From NCBI GenBank assembly GCA_013822345.1, contig PNKH01000044.1:1-55571 (forward strand): DNA of 55,571 nt. The letters are read 5' to 3'. This document shows, one piece after another, positions 43,095 to 50,386 of this stretch (its first letter is position 1; the number at the start of each line of letters is the position of its first letter). Both the position numbers and the translations under genes were made by a program. Source of the DNA: Isosphaera sp. Lineage in GTDB: Bacteria; Planctomycetota; Planctomycetia; Gemmatales; Gemmataceae. Under the pieces are notes generated by a model. It had not been told where the DNA came from. It searched no databases and saw only the letters and a program-made list of their open reading frames with translations.

Positions 43095-43326
43095 GGTCAG
43101 CCCTCCTCTTACGGCGGGCCGGCACGTTGGCCGCCGGCGGTGCCGGGTACCGGAGGAACGACCCTTCGGCGACCGGCGGCGGGGTGAGCGGGATCTCGGC
43201 CGGTTGCTCGAGGGCGTCGAGCTCGGCATCGGACCATGGGAGCACTACGGAGCCGTTCTCCAAGCCCTCGAGGATTTCATTGACGACGGACACGAAGGTG
43301 CGTTTCGGGCGGAACGGCCAGATCAT
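43015..43326 (-). CDS. Unknown 103-aa protein of the ApeA-like cassette
   Basis: A 103-residue protein with a strong ribosome site (GGGAGGAGGGG) before ATG 43326. It begins MIWPFRPKRTFVSVVNEILE followed by GLENGSVVLPWSDAELDALE, then a Pro-rich linker and a basic, Gly-rich end (PARRKRRADRDAIRMSGVLV). The last 26 codons lie inside the ApeA-like gene in another frame. ATG overlaps the stop of the 2-TM gene by 4 bp, so the three genes are coupled. I do not recognise the family. It may bridge the membrane protein and the ApeA-like protein, or serve as their regulator. Confidence 0.68.
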   Translation of the reverse strand: MIWPFRPKRTFVSVVNEILEGLENGSVVLPWSDAELDALEQPAEIPLTPPPVAEGSFLRYPAPPAANVPARRKRRADRDAIRMSGVLVGSGAGGCRVPGYAAV

Positions 43327-43718
43327 TCCCCTCCTCCCTTTCTCAAACCCTTCCGGTAGTGCGAGACGAACGCCTCCCGGAGGACAGCCAGTGTGGCCCG
43401 CACTTCTCGCGGGTCGTTCAACGACAACTCGAGCATCCGGAGTAGGATGCTCGCCCGCCACGCCGAGAGGGTAGCGTAAAGCGTCCCGCCGAGCCCCAGG
43501 GTCACCAGACCACCGCCGACGGTAGCCCATTGGTGATTGTAGCAGACGCCGTAACCAAAGCCGACCAGCCCGATCACGGCGTGCGCGACCAGTACCATGT
43601 AGCTGGTCCATTCCCACCGCTTGTTCTCGGCGATTGCCGCGTCGATCACCTCGCGCGGGGTCCGCGGAGGTGGCGGCCCGGGTGAGGGCTGGGGGGTCTC
43701 GGCACCAGGTGTCGTCAC
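43323..43718 (-). CDS. Two-TM membrane protein of the ApeA-like cassette
   Basis: A 131-residue protein. A Pro-rich N-terminus is followed by a helix (PREVIDAAIAENKRWEWTSY), two membrane helices at about 39-60 and 64-86 (MVLVAHAVIGLVGFGYGVCY; ATVGGGLVTLGLGGTLYATL) and an amphipathic tail (ILLRMLELSLNDPREVRATL to FVSHYRKGLRKGGG). This small 2-TM plus coiled-tail layout resembles SLATT/TRADD-N-associated 2TM effectors of bacterial defence systems, though this is by shape only. GTG start. First gene of the cassette. Confidence 0.72.
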   Translation of the reverse strand: MTTPGAETPQPSPGPPPPRTPREVIDAAIAENKRWEWTSYMVLVAHAVIGLVGFGYGVCYNHQWATVGGGLVTLGLGGTLYATLSAWRASILLRMLELSLNDPREVRATLAVLREAFVSHYRKGLRKGGGE

Positions 43719-43936
43719 GGTTCACCCGTACCCAACGAGGTGCTCGCGCTCTCCGGACGGACGCCCGGAGCCCGACACAGTGGACCATGCTTCAGCCGTT
43801 GCGGCAAGTCCGCATCCGCAAGTGTAGCGTTGGACTCGGGGTTGACACGCCGCCGGGCGACGGTATCACCCCGGGCTTCACGCGGCGGTCGGACCGGTTT
43901 CGGGGAAGCGCCGCGCACTCGCGAGGGGGGCGGGGG

Positions 43937-44290
43937 ATGAAGAAACTGCTGTGGGCGTGCGCGGCCGTCGCCGCGGTCGGGGCGTCGGCCGCGGCCGCGG
44001 ACATCGTGTACAAGCCGATCGACACCAAGCAGCTGGTGGTGAAGCCGAGCCAGGCGGCCGCCGGGCTGGCCGCCCAGACGATCAGCGCCGTCGGGCAGAC
44101 GGCGGCCGGGTCGATCGACAACAACGGGTACGTGAAGACCATCAACAACCTGCTCAGCAAGAAGATCCGCATCCCGAGCTTCCAGACCGGGCCGAGCGCC
44201 CTGCCGTCCCCGAACGTGTTCCCGTCGACCCAGTACCGGAGCTTCAACAACCCGGTCATGCCGATCGCCCAGCCGGCCCGGGGGCGGTGA
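43937..44290 (+). CDS. Small exported hypothetical protein
   Basis: A 117-residue protein with signal peptide KKLLWACAAVAAVGASAAAA. The mature part (DIVYKPIDTKQLVVKPSQAA, then LAAQTISAVGQTAAGSIDNN and KTINNLLSKKIRIPSFQTGP) is Ala/Gln/Asn-rich and ends with a Pro-rich tail. Likely periplasmic; no family recognised. A polypurine run (gcgaggggggcgggg) precedes the ATG. Confidence 0.65.
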   Translation: MKKLLWACAAVAAVGASAAAADIVYKPIDTKQLVVKPSQAAAGLAAQTISAVGQTAAGSIDNNGYVKTINNLLSKKIRIPSFQTGPSALPSPNVFPSTQYRSFNNPVMPIAQPARGR

Positions 44291-44376
44291 CCGGGCGGTC
44301 GGGGATGCCCGGCGGGCCGGGAGCGGTCCGGGCGGGTATGCTCTACTCACCGCCCGAGCCACCCCCGGAGCCACCC

Positions 44377-45357
44377 ATGCCTGCCCGCGCCGCCGCCCTG
44401 TCGGCCTGCCTGGCCCTGTGTGCCCCGGCCCCCGCCGCCGACCGGGAGGCCGGCACCTTCCGGTTCGACCCGAAGGACGACGACAAGGCCGGGGTCGCCG
44501 AGCGGTACCGGATGCCGGCCCGGGACATCCCGTTCCAGCTGGCCCTCCGCCACGACCTCAGGCACGCCGGCGTGCGCGTCTACGACCTCACCTTCCCGTC
44601 GCCGGTGAAGTCGGCGGTCCCCGAGAACGACACCGTCCACTGCGAGCTGTTCCTGCCGGCGGGGAAGGGTCCGGTGCCGGCCGCGGTGGTCCTCGACATC
44701 CTCCAGGGGAACGCCCTGATCGCCCGCGGCGAGTGCCTGTGGCTGGCCCAGAACGGGGTCGCCGGGATGGTGGTGTACATGGCCCACTACGGCCCGCGCC
44801 GCCCGCCCGGCGGCACCGACCGGCTCATCTCCACCGACGTGGTGAAGACCGCCGAGGGGATCCGGCAGACCGTTCTCGACATCCGGTGTGCGGTGGCGTG
44901 GCTGGCGTCCCGGCCCGAGTTCGACCCGGACAACCTCGGGGTGGTCGGGACGAGCCTGGGGAGCCTGGTCGGGGCGGTGGCGGCCGCCAACGAGCCGCGG
45001 GTGCGGAACGTTTGCCTCGTGCTGCCGGGCGGCGGGCTGGTCGACGCGTTCTACGACCACCCGCAGGCGGCCCCGTACCGCCGGGTCCTCGACCTCCTCG
45101 GCGGGAAGTTCACGCTGAAGCTGCTGATCGCCCCGGTCGACCCGATCACTTACGCCAAGCCGTTGTCGGGGAAGAACCTGCTGATGCTGTGCGCCGCCCG
45201 GGACGACGTCATCCCGCCGAAGGCGGCGAAGGCGCTGTGGGAGGCGACCGGGCGGCAGAAGATCGTGTGGTACGACGCCACCCACGTCGGGGCGGCGGTG
45301 TTCCTGATGCCGGTGCTCAAGGAGATGACCGCCCACGTCCGCGGCGCGAAGAAGTGA
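44377..45357 (+). CDS. Exported alpha/beta hydrolase (acetyl-xylan-esterase-like layout)
   Basis: A 326-residue protein with a short signal peptide (RAAALSACLALCAPAPAADR). Alpha/beta-hydrolase triad: nucleophile Ser in LGVVGTSLGSLVGAVAAANE, Asp in LMLCAARDDVIPPKAAKALW and His in YDATHVGAAVFLMPVL. The long N-terminal part with GPVPAAVVLDILQGNALIAR is typical of planctomycete secreted esterases. Substrate unknown. Confidence 0.85.
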   Translation: MPARAAALSACLALCAPAPAADREAGTFRFDPKDDDKAGVAERYRMPARDIPFQLALRHDLRHAGVRVYDLTFPSPVKSAVPENDTVHCELFLPAGKGPVPAAVVLDILQGNALIARGECLWLAQNGVAGMVVYMAHYGPRRPPGGTDRLISTDVVKTAEGIRQTVLDIRCAVAWLASRPEFDPDNLGVVGTSLGSLVGAVAAANEPRVRNVCLVLPGGGLVDAFYDHPQAAPYRRVLDLLGGKFTLKLLIAPVDPITYAKPLSGKNLLMLCAARDDVIPPKAAKALWEATGRQKIVWYDATHVGAAVFLMPVLKEMTAHVRGAKK

Positions 45358-45368
45358 TGAGCCGTTCC

Positions 45369-45447
45369 GGGAGGGCGAGGCTCCTGCCGAGCCGCGGGCG
45401 TGACCGACCCCGCGACGGCGCCGGCTCGGCGGGAGCCTCGCCCTCCC
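45369..45447. repeat. Long inverted repeat, family C
   Basis: 26-bp arms (45369-45394 and 45422-45447) with one mismatch (T45385 opposite G, a G-U pair in RNA) and a 27-nt loop. It lies 11 bp after the hydrolase stop and 62 bp before the next ATG. The outer 23 bp match 28581-28638 apart from one position. Confidence 0.94.
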
Positions 45448-45509
45448 AAGGCCCGGACCCGCGAACGACCTCCGGGTTGCGGATCCGACACCTCACCGGG
45501 AGTTTCCCC

Positions 45510-46337
45510 ATGTCCGTGCGGTTCCTCGCGGCCACCGTGGCCGCCGTCGCCCTCGCCGCCGGTCCGGCGGCCGCCGCCGACCCCCCGAAGAAGCCCGACC
45601 CGGTAGAAACCCTCCTCGACAAGCTGTTCGACGAGGAGGTGAAGTTCGAGGGGAACGTCAACGAGCAGTCGTTCAAGGAACTGCTGACCAGCCTCTCCCG
45701 CCGGCACGGGTTCGCGATCGTCATCAACTACGCGGCGATCGCGGCCGAGGACGGGACCGGGCCGGACGCGGTGAACGAGCACAAGCCGAGGGTCGTGGCC
45801 GACGAGCTCAAGGGGATGAGGCTCGGGGCGTTCCTGGACACCGTCCTCTTCGCCACCGGCCGGGGCCACACCTACCTCGTCCGCAACGGGTACCTCGAGA
45901 TCGTGCCGCCGGCGTACGCGGCGAAGGTGACCAAGTCCGCCACCACGGACCGGCCGAACGGAGCGGCGGACGCCCGGGTCGTCCCCGCCCACCCACTGGT
46001 GTCGGCCGTGCTCAAGGAGAAGCCGCTGACCGAGGCGGTGGCGCTCGTCGCCGAGCGGTACGACCTGACGGTGGTGGTCGCCCCGCAGGCCGGGGACGCC
46101 CGGGCAGGGTTCGTCTCCGCCCGGCTGCTGAACGTCCCCGCGGACAAGGCCCTCGACCTGCTCGCCGTCCAGGCCGACCTGCGGGTCGTCCGGAAGGGGA
46201 CCGCGTTCCTGCTCACTAGCCGGGACCACGCGAACGAGATGGCGAACGAGAAGTTGGAGAAGGAGCGGCAGAAGATCGAGCTGGAGAAGTTCCGGAACGC
46301 CCCGCCGGTGCCGCCGGCTCCCGAGCCGAAGCCGTAG
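45510..46337 (+). CDS. Exported protein with STN/secretin N0-like repeats
   Basis: A 275-residue protein: signal peptide SVRFLAATVAAVALAAGPAA, then two N0-type modules. Module 1 (about 45-130): FEGNVNEQSFKELLTSLSRR, FAIVINYAAI and LGAFLDTVLFATGRGHTYLV. Module 2 (about 150-240): VSAVLKEKPLTEAVALVAER, YDLTVVVAPQAGD and DKALDLLAVQADLRVVRKGT. A charged coil (EKLEKERQKIELEKF) and Pro tail end it. STN folds occur in secretins and TonB receptors. No secretin beta-barrel is nearby. Confidence 0.75.
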   Translation: MSVRFLAATVAAVALAAGPAAAADPPKKPDPVETLLDKLFDEEVKFEGNVNEQSFKELLTSLSRRHGFAIVINYAAIAAEDGTGPDAVNEHKPRVVADELKGMRLGAFLDTVLFATGRGHTYLVRNGYLEIVPPAYAAKVTKSATTDRPNGAADARVVPAHPLVSAVLKEKPLTEAVALVAERYDLTVVVAPQAGDARAGFVSARLLNVPADKALDLLAVQADLRVVRKGTAFLLTSRDHANEMANEKLEKERQKIELEKFRNAPPVPPAPEPKP

Positions 46338-46429
46338 GGGCGGTCGGCAATCCGTCCGCCGCCCGGATCGTCGGATAGAATGTTCGCTGCCGCGTGCCCA
46401 GTCCCGATCCCCGTCGAGGAGCCTTTCCG

Positions 46430-47278
46430 ATGCGCGTGACCCTCCGCCGGCTGCTGGCCGCGGCCGTGCTCGTGTCCGCCGCCCCGGCCTCGGCCGCGGC
46501 CCCCGCCCCGGCGGCCCCGGCCAAGGCCGACAACCCGATGGCCGCCGCCCGCAAGGCGCTGGACGAGGTCGGGGACATGAGCTACCAGGCCCGGACCCTG
46601 AACGACGTGATCGAGGACGTGAAGGCGAAGGCGAAGGTGCCGGTCATCCTGGACAACCAGGTGATGAACTTCGGGCTCGACCCGAACCAGCCGACGGTGA
46701 ACCTGAACCTGAAGGGGGTGAAGCTGCGGGACGGGCTGAAGGCCGCCCTGGCCCCGTACAACCTGCGGTGCGGGCTGACCCAGGACGGGCTGTTCATCTC
46801 CACCGAGGACGGGCTGATCACCCGCCAACTCCGGCAGCGGGTGAGCATCGACTGCGACGGGACCGAGTTCGCCGCCGCCGCCAAGCAACTCGCCGCCGAC
46901 ACCGGGGCGAACGTGGTGGTCGACCCGCGGCTCGGGGAGAAGGGGAAGAAGGCGGTGACGCTGAAGCTGGACGACGTGCCGCTGGAGAGCGCGGTGCGGC
47001 TGCTGGCCGAGGTGGCCGACCTGCGGGCGGTGCGGATGGCCAACATCCTGTTCGTCACCACGGCCGACCGGGCCGACAAGCTCCGCCCGGACGCCGACGG
47101 CCCGACCACCCCGGCCCCGGTCAACCCGGTGTTCCCGAACGTACCGGGCGGGGTGATCGGGGGCGGGTTCGGCGGGTTCGGCGGGGTCGTCGTCCCGGCC
47201 CCGGGGGTCGTGCCGCCGCAGGCCGTCCCGGACCTGCCGGTCGAGAAGCCGGTCGCCCCGCCGGTCGAGAAGAAGTGA
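46430..47278 (+). CDS. Exported protein with STN/secretin N0-like repeats
   Basis: A 282-residue protein with signal peptide VTLRRLLAAAVLVSAAPASA. Two N0-like modules: about 50-130 (TLNDVIEDVKAKAKVPVILD then VKLRDGLKAALAPYNLRCGL) and about 140-215 (EFAAAAKQLAADTGANVVVD then PLESAVRLLAEVADLRAVRM). The tail is Gly/Pro/Val rich (GGGFGGFGGVVVPAPGV). It is a paralogue of the gene 92 bp upstream on the same strand, and the two probably act together in the periplasm. Clear GAGGAG ribosome site. Confidence 0.75.
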   Translation: MRVTLRRLLAAAVLVSAAPASAAAPAPAAPAKADNPMAAARKALDEVGDMSYQARTLNDVIEDVKAKAKVPVILDNQVMNFGLDPNQPTVNLNLKGVKLRDGLKAALAPYNLRCGLTQDGLFISTEDGLITRQLRQRVSIDCDGTEFAAAAKQLAADTGANVVVDPRLGEKGKKAVTLKLDDVPLESAVRLLAEVADLRAVRMANILFVTTADRADKLRPDADGPTTPAPVNPVFPNVPGGVIGGGFGGFGGVVVPAPGVVPPQAVPDLPVEKPVAPPVEKK

Positions 47279-47295
47279 GCCGGCGGGGGGTCCGT

Positions 47296-47360
47296 GGCGA
47301 GCCGGGAGCGCGAGCGACCGGAGGGGTGGCGTCTCCGGTCGCTCGCGCTCCCGGCTCGCC
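47296..47360. repeat. Long inverted repeat, family B
   Basis: Perfect 28-bp arms (47296-47323 and 47333-47360) with a 9-nt loop, between the convergent STN-like gene (stop at 47278) and the small exported protein (stop at 47366). Against 14546-14608 the arms differ at one position (T/C), with the matching A/G change on the other arm. Confidence 0.95.
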
Positions 47361-47365
47361 GGCCG

Positions 47366-47779
47366 TCATTTCCTCTCGACCGGCACCGTCTTGGCCCCCT
47401 TGTCGGCCCCGTTGATCTTGACCGCCTTCAGGTCGGCCGGCGGGTTCTCCCACTTCTCCGTCGCCGTCACCTTCGACAGCGCCTGGGTGACGATCCCGTC
47501 CGGGCGGACGGCGGTCAGGTCGAACTCGTAGACCCCGTCCTTCGGGGCCTCCTTCGCCTCCCGCCGGGTCAGCTTCGCCCCGGTCCACCCGCCGGTCGGG
47601 ACCTGGCCGACGGCGGTGACGACCAGCGTCTTCCCATCCTTGTCGAACGCCGCCGTCGCGCCGATCACCGTCTTGAGCACCTCGCCCTTCGGCTTGTCCT
47701 TCTCGGGCGCCTCGGCGAGGGCGGTCATCCCGGCCAGCGCGGCCGCCGCCAGCCCGGCGGCCCGGATCGTTCGCGTCAT
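47366..47779 (-). CDS. Small exported protein
   Basis: A 137-residue protein with signal peptide TRTIRAAGLAAAALAGMTAL. The mature part is beta-rich: VLKTVIGATAAFDKDGKTLV, VVTAVGQVPTGGWTGAKLTR, PKDGVYEFDLTAVRPDGIVT and a Lys-rich end. The layout suggests one small sandwich domain. No family recognised. Ends 5 bp from the family B palindrome. Confidence 0.7.
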   Translation of the reverse strand: MTRTIRAAGLAAAALAGMTALAEAPEKDKPKGEVLKTVIGATAAFDKDGKTLVVTAVGQVPTGGWTGAKLTRREAKEAPKDGVYEFDLTAVRPDGIVTQALSKVTATEKWENPPADLKAVKINGADKGAKTVPVERK

Positions 47780-47859
47780 GTTCGTCCCCTCGGTGGGTGT
47801 GGGCCGGGGCAGAGTACGCGGCGGGGGTGACCCGGCAAGGAGGCCGAGGTCCCCCGCGG

Positions 47860-48045
47860 TCACTCCTTCGGCGGGGGCGGGTCGTCGGCCGGGACGCCGC
47901 CGGCGAACGTCTGGCGGGTGTGCCTGTCGCGGATCGCCTGCTTCGCGGCCGGCCCGCCGCGCCGCCGGCGGTCGCCGTCCGGGTGCGGGGCGTTCGCCGG
48001 CCGGGGCTTCTTCGCGGCCTTCCGCTTCTGCTTGTCGGACGCCAT
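47860..48045 (-). CDS. Small basic hypothetical protein
   Basis: A 61-residue protein rich in Lys, Arg and Pro (ASDKQKRKAAKKPRPANAPH; AAKQAIRDRHTRQTFAGGVP). The basic composition suggests nucleic-acid binding or disorder. No family recognised. Flanked by 80-110 bp of non-coding sequence on both sides; the reading frame has typical codon bias, but its length makes it uncertain. Confidence 0.5.
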   Translation of the reverse strand: MASDKQKRKAAKKPRPANAPHPDGDRRRRGGPAAKQAIRDRHTRQTFAGGVPADDPPPPKE

Positions 48046-48157
48046 GGGTCGGCCTCGCGGGGGGGCGGTCTGCCGGGGACGACACCGGCGGGGGCCGGCG
48101 GGTTCGCGGCCGCCGGCGGCATGGTATCATGGCCGTGCCGCCTGCGGAGGGACCGCC

Positions 48158-48475
48158 GTGACCGAGACCGTACCCGCCCCCGGGGAAGAAGCCCTCACGA
48201 CGGCCGAGGTCGTCGCCCGGTTGCAGGAGTTGGGGGCGCGGTATCCGGCCCCGACGTGGGATGACGTGATGCCGGACTGGAAGTGGGTCAACGGGCGGGG
48301 GGAGGACCGCACCCTCGACCCGGACGGGCGGTACGCCGACCGGTGGGTCGCGGTCCTGAACGAGAAGATCGTCGGGTACGCCTGCGACCCGGCGGTGCTG
48401 CGGTTGGCGCTGGCCCGGGAGTACGGGATCCACCCGGAGCGGTTCGTGGTCACCTACGTCCACAGCGAATGGTGA
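48158..48475 (+). CDS. Small hypothetical protein (DUF5678-like suspected)
   Basis: A 105-residue protein starting with GTG 48158 after GCGGAGGGA. An acidic N-terminal helix (EALTTAEVVARLQELGARYP) precedes YADRWVAVLNEKIVGYACDP, a pattern like DUF5678 (short protein with W-V-A and strand pair), and FVVTYVHSEW at the end. It is separated by 6 bp from the retropepsin-like gene, so the two form a pair. Confidence 0.68.
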   Translation: MTETVPAPGEEALTTAEVVARLQELGARYPAPTWDDVMPDWKWVNGRGEDRTLDPDGRYADRWVAVLNEKIVGYACDPAVLRLALAREYGIHPERFVVTYVHSEW

Positions 48476-48481
48476 CCCGCG

Positions 48482-48985
48482 ATGCCCGTCATCCGGTTGG
48501 CCGTCCGCTACCTGACCGACCTCGCGCCGCACGACCCGAGCGGGAACCCCGTCCCGGTCCCGCGGCCGCAGCTCCGGTGCCTGGTCAAGTTGCCCGGCGC
48601 GCTCCTCCCGCAGGACGGGGTCATCGACACCGGGGCGCCGCTGACGACCGTTCCGGAAGACCTGTGGCGACCGCTACAGGCCGGTACGGATTACGAGTGG
48701 TTGATCTTCCCGCCCGGCACCCCGACGCCGGTCGGGGTGATGGCCCACTGGCGGTACACCTTCCGCCTGGCCCGGTTCCTGGCCCCGGTCACCCTGATAG
48801 ACTACGCCACCGCCGTCGACCGCCCGGGGGTGGTGGCCGCGTTCGCTGACAGCAACCCGCCGGCGGCCGGCCGCGGGCTGCCGCCGGTCGTGGTCGGGCT
48901 GTGGGGCGGGCTCCTCGAAGGCGGCGCGGTCGCGGTCGACCGCACCCCGGGCGGCCGCGTGGCCGGCGAACTCCGGTTCCCGTAA
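48482..48985 (+). CDS. Retropepsin-like aspartic protease family protein
   Basis: A 167-residue protein. GVIDTGAPLTTVPEDLWRPL carries the D-T-G-A motif of single-domain aspartic (retropepsin-like) proteases; GGLLEGGAVAVDRTPGG is near the end. It would need to dimerise for activity. Paired with the upstream 105-aa gene and 10 bp before the Nudix gene. Confidence 0.78.
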   Translation: MPVIRLAVRYLTDLAPHDPSGNPVPVPRPQLRCLVKLPGALLPQDGVIDTGAPLTTVPEDLWRPLQAGTDYEWLIFPPGTPTPVGVMAHWRYTFRLARFLAPVTLIDYATAVDRPGVVAAFADSNPPAAGRGLPPVVVGLWGGLLEGGAVAVDRTPGGRVAGELRFP

Positions 48986-48995
48986 GCCGACCCGC

Positions 48996-49523
48996 ATGAC
49001 CCCGGTCGACCTGTTCCGGTTCTGCCCGCGGTGCGCCGCCGCCCGCCCGCCCGACAACGCCGGGCACACCCCGTTCCGGTGCGGCGGGTGCGGGTTCCAC
49101 TTCTACTTCAACCCGACCGTCGCCGCCGCGGCGTTCGTGTCCGACCCCGGCGGCCGGGTGCTGTTCATCCGCCGGGCGAAGGACCCGGCGGGCGGGAAGC
49201 TCGGGGTGCCGGGCGGGTTCGTCGACTTCGGGGAGTCGGCCGAGGACGGGCTGCGGCGGGAGGTGCGCGAGGAGGTGGGGCTGGAGCTCGACCGGCTCCG
49301 GTTCCTGGTGTCGTTCCCGAACCTGTACCCGTACCGGGAGGTGACCTACCCGGTCGTCGACCTGTACTTCACCGCGGTCGCCGTCGACCCGTCGGCCGCC
49401 CGCCCGCTGGACGCCGTCCTCGGGCTGGAGTGGCGGCGGCCGGACGAGATCCCGGACGACGAGGTGGCGTTCCCGTCGCTGCGGGTGGCGCTGCGGGCGC
49501 TGGCGGGCGAACCGCGACCGTGA
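48996..49523 (+). CDS. Nudix hydrolase with N-terminal zinc ribbon
   Basis: A 175-residue protein. Zinc ribbon: C10, C13, C29, C32 (RFCPRCAA; FRCGGCGF). Nudix box at residues 73-95 (GGFVDFGESAEDGLRREVRE, then EVGL) fits G-x5-E-x7-R-E-U-x-E-E-x-G. This layout matches NADH pyrophosphatase-like/ADP-ribose-type Nudix proteins of the NudC-like zinc ribbon group. Substrate cannot be told. Its stop codon lies inside the left arm of a palindrome. Confidence 0.9.
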   Translation: MTPVDLFRFCPRCAAARPPDNAGHTPFRCGGCGFHFYFNPTVAAAAFVSDPGGRVLFIRRAKDPAGGKLGVPGGFVDFGESAEDGLRREVREEVGLELDRLRFLVSFPNLYPYREVTYPVVDLYFTAVAVDPSAARPLDAVLGLEWRRPDEIPDDEVAFPSLRVALRALAGEPRP

Positions 49524-49575
49524 GGGAGCGGGTGTTGCCCGCGGACACCCGCTCCCTCACGGTCGCGGTTCGCCC
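49505..49575. repeat. Long inverted repeat, family A
   Basis: Perfect 31-bp arms (49505-49535 and 49545-49575) with a 9-nt loop. The left arm encodes the last residues and stop of the Nudix gene; the right arm ends 3 bp before the esterase stop. Same family as 10747-10808. Confidence 0.95.
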
Positions 49576-49578
49576 GGC

Positions 49579-50349
49579 TCACGTCTTCGCCCGCTTCTGG
49601 GCGAAGACCCAGGTCCAGAACTCCTTCTCGTCGAACGCCGGGGACCACGAGTTGTGCCCGGCCTTCGGGTACTCGGTGTACTTCGGGTCGCCGCCGGCCG
49701 CCTTCAGCGCCGCCACCAGGTCCCGCGACCCGGACGCCGGCACAACGGTGTCGTCGGCCCCGTGGAACGCCCACACCGGGACGCGGGCGATCTCCTTCGC
49801 CTTGGACGGGTCGCCGGCCCCGCAGATCGGCACCACCGCCGCGAACAGCTCCGGCCGCCGCTGGGCCGCGTCCAGCACCCCGTACCCGCCCATCGACATC
49901 CCGACCGCGTACACCCGGTCCGGGTCGACCGGCAGCTCCTTCAGCAGGGCGTCGAGGAGGTCGAGGGTGAGCTTCAGCGGCTCGCTCACCTCCGGACTCT
50001 TGTAGCTCCCCTTCGACCACGGCACGTCCACCCACTGCTTCCCGTCCGGGCACTGCGGGACGACGACGAACGCCTTCGCCGCGGCCACCTCCGGCCGGCC
50101 GAGCACCCGCGGCTTCTTCGCGTCCCAGAACCACCCGAGCTGCTTCGTGTTGTCCGCCCCGCGCTCCCCGGCCCCGTGCAGCATCAGCACCAGCGGGTAC
50201 CCCTTCCCGGCCTCGACGCCGTCCGGCCGCAGCAGGCGGTACGGGAGCGCCTTCCCGCCGGCCTTGAACTCCCGGGCCTCCGGCTCGGCCGACCCGGCGG
50301 GGCCGAACGACGATGCGAGCGCACACATGGCGAGCACCGACCGCGTCAT
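49579..50349 (-). CDS. Exported esterase/polyhydroxybutyrate-depolymerase-like hydrolase
   Basis: A 256-residue protein with signal peptide RSVLAMCALASSFGPAGSAE. Alpha/beta-hydrolase: oxyanion region LVLMLHGAGERGADNTKQLG, nucleophile Ser in YAVGMSMGGYGVLDAAQRRP, Asp in VWAFHGADDTVVPASGSRDL and His in YPKAGHNSWSPAF. The pattern matches the secreted peptidase-like/PHB depolymerase C-terminal group. Polymer or ester substrate unknown. 37 bp upstream of the propeller gene on the same strand order (propeller first). Confidence 0.87.
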   Translation of the reverse strand: MTRSVLAMCALASSFGPAGSAEPEAREFKAGGKALPYRLLRPDGVEAGKGYPLVLMLHGAGERGADNTKQLGWFWDAKKPRVLGRPEVAAAKAFVVVPQCPDGKQWVDVPWSKGSYKSPEVSEPLKLTLDLLDALLKELPVDPDRVYAVGMSMGGYGVLDAAQRRPELFAAVVPICGAGDPSKAKEIARVPVWAFHGADDTVVPASGSRDLVAALKAAGGDPKYTEYPKAGHNSWSPAFDEKEFWTWVFAQKRAKT

Positions 50350-50386
50350 GGGAATCTCCGGACCGCGTCGCGGCGACGCGGGGGTG

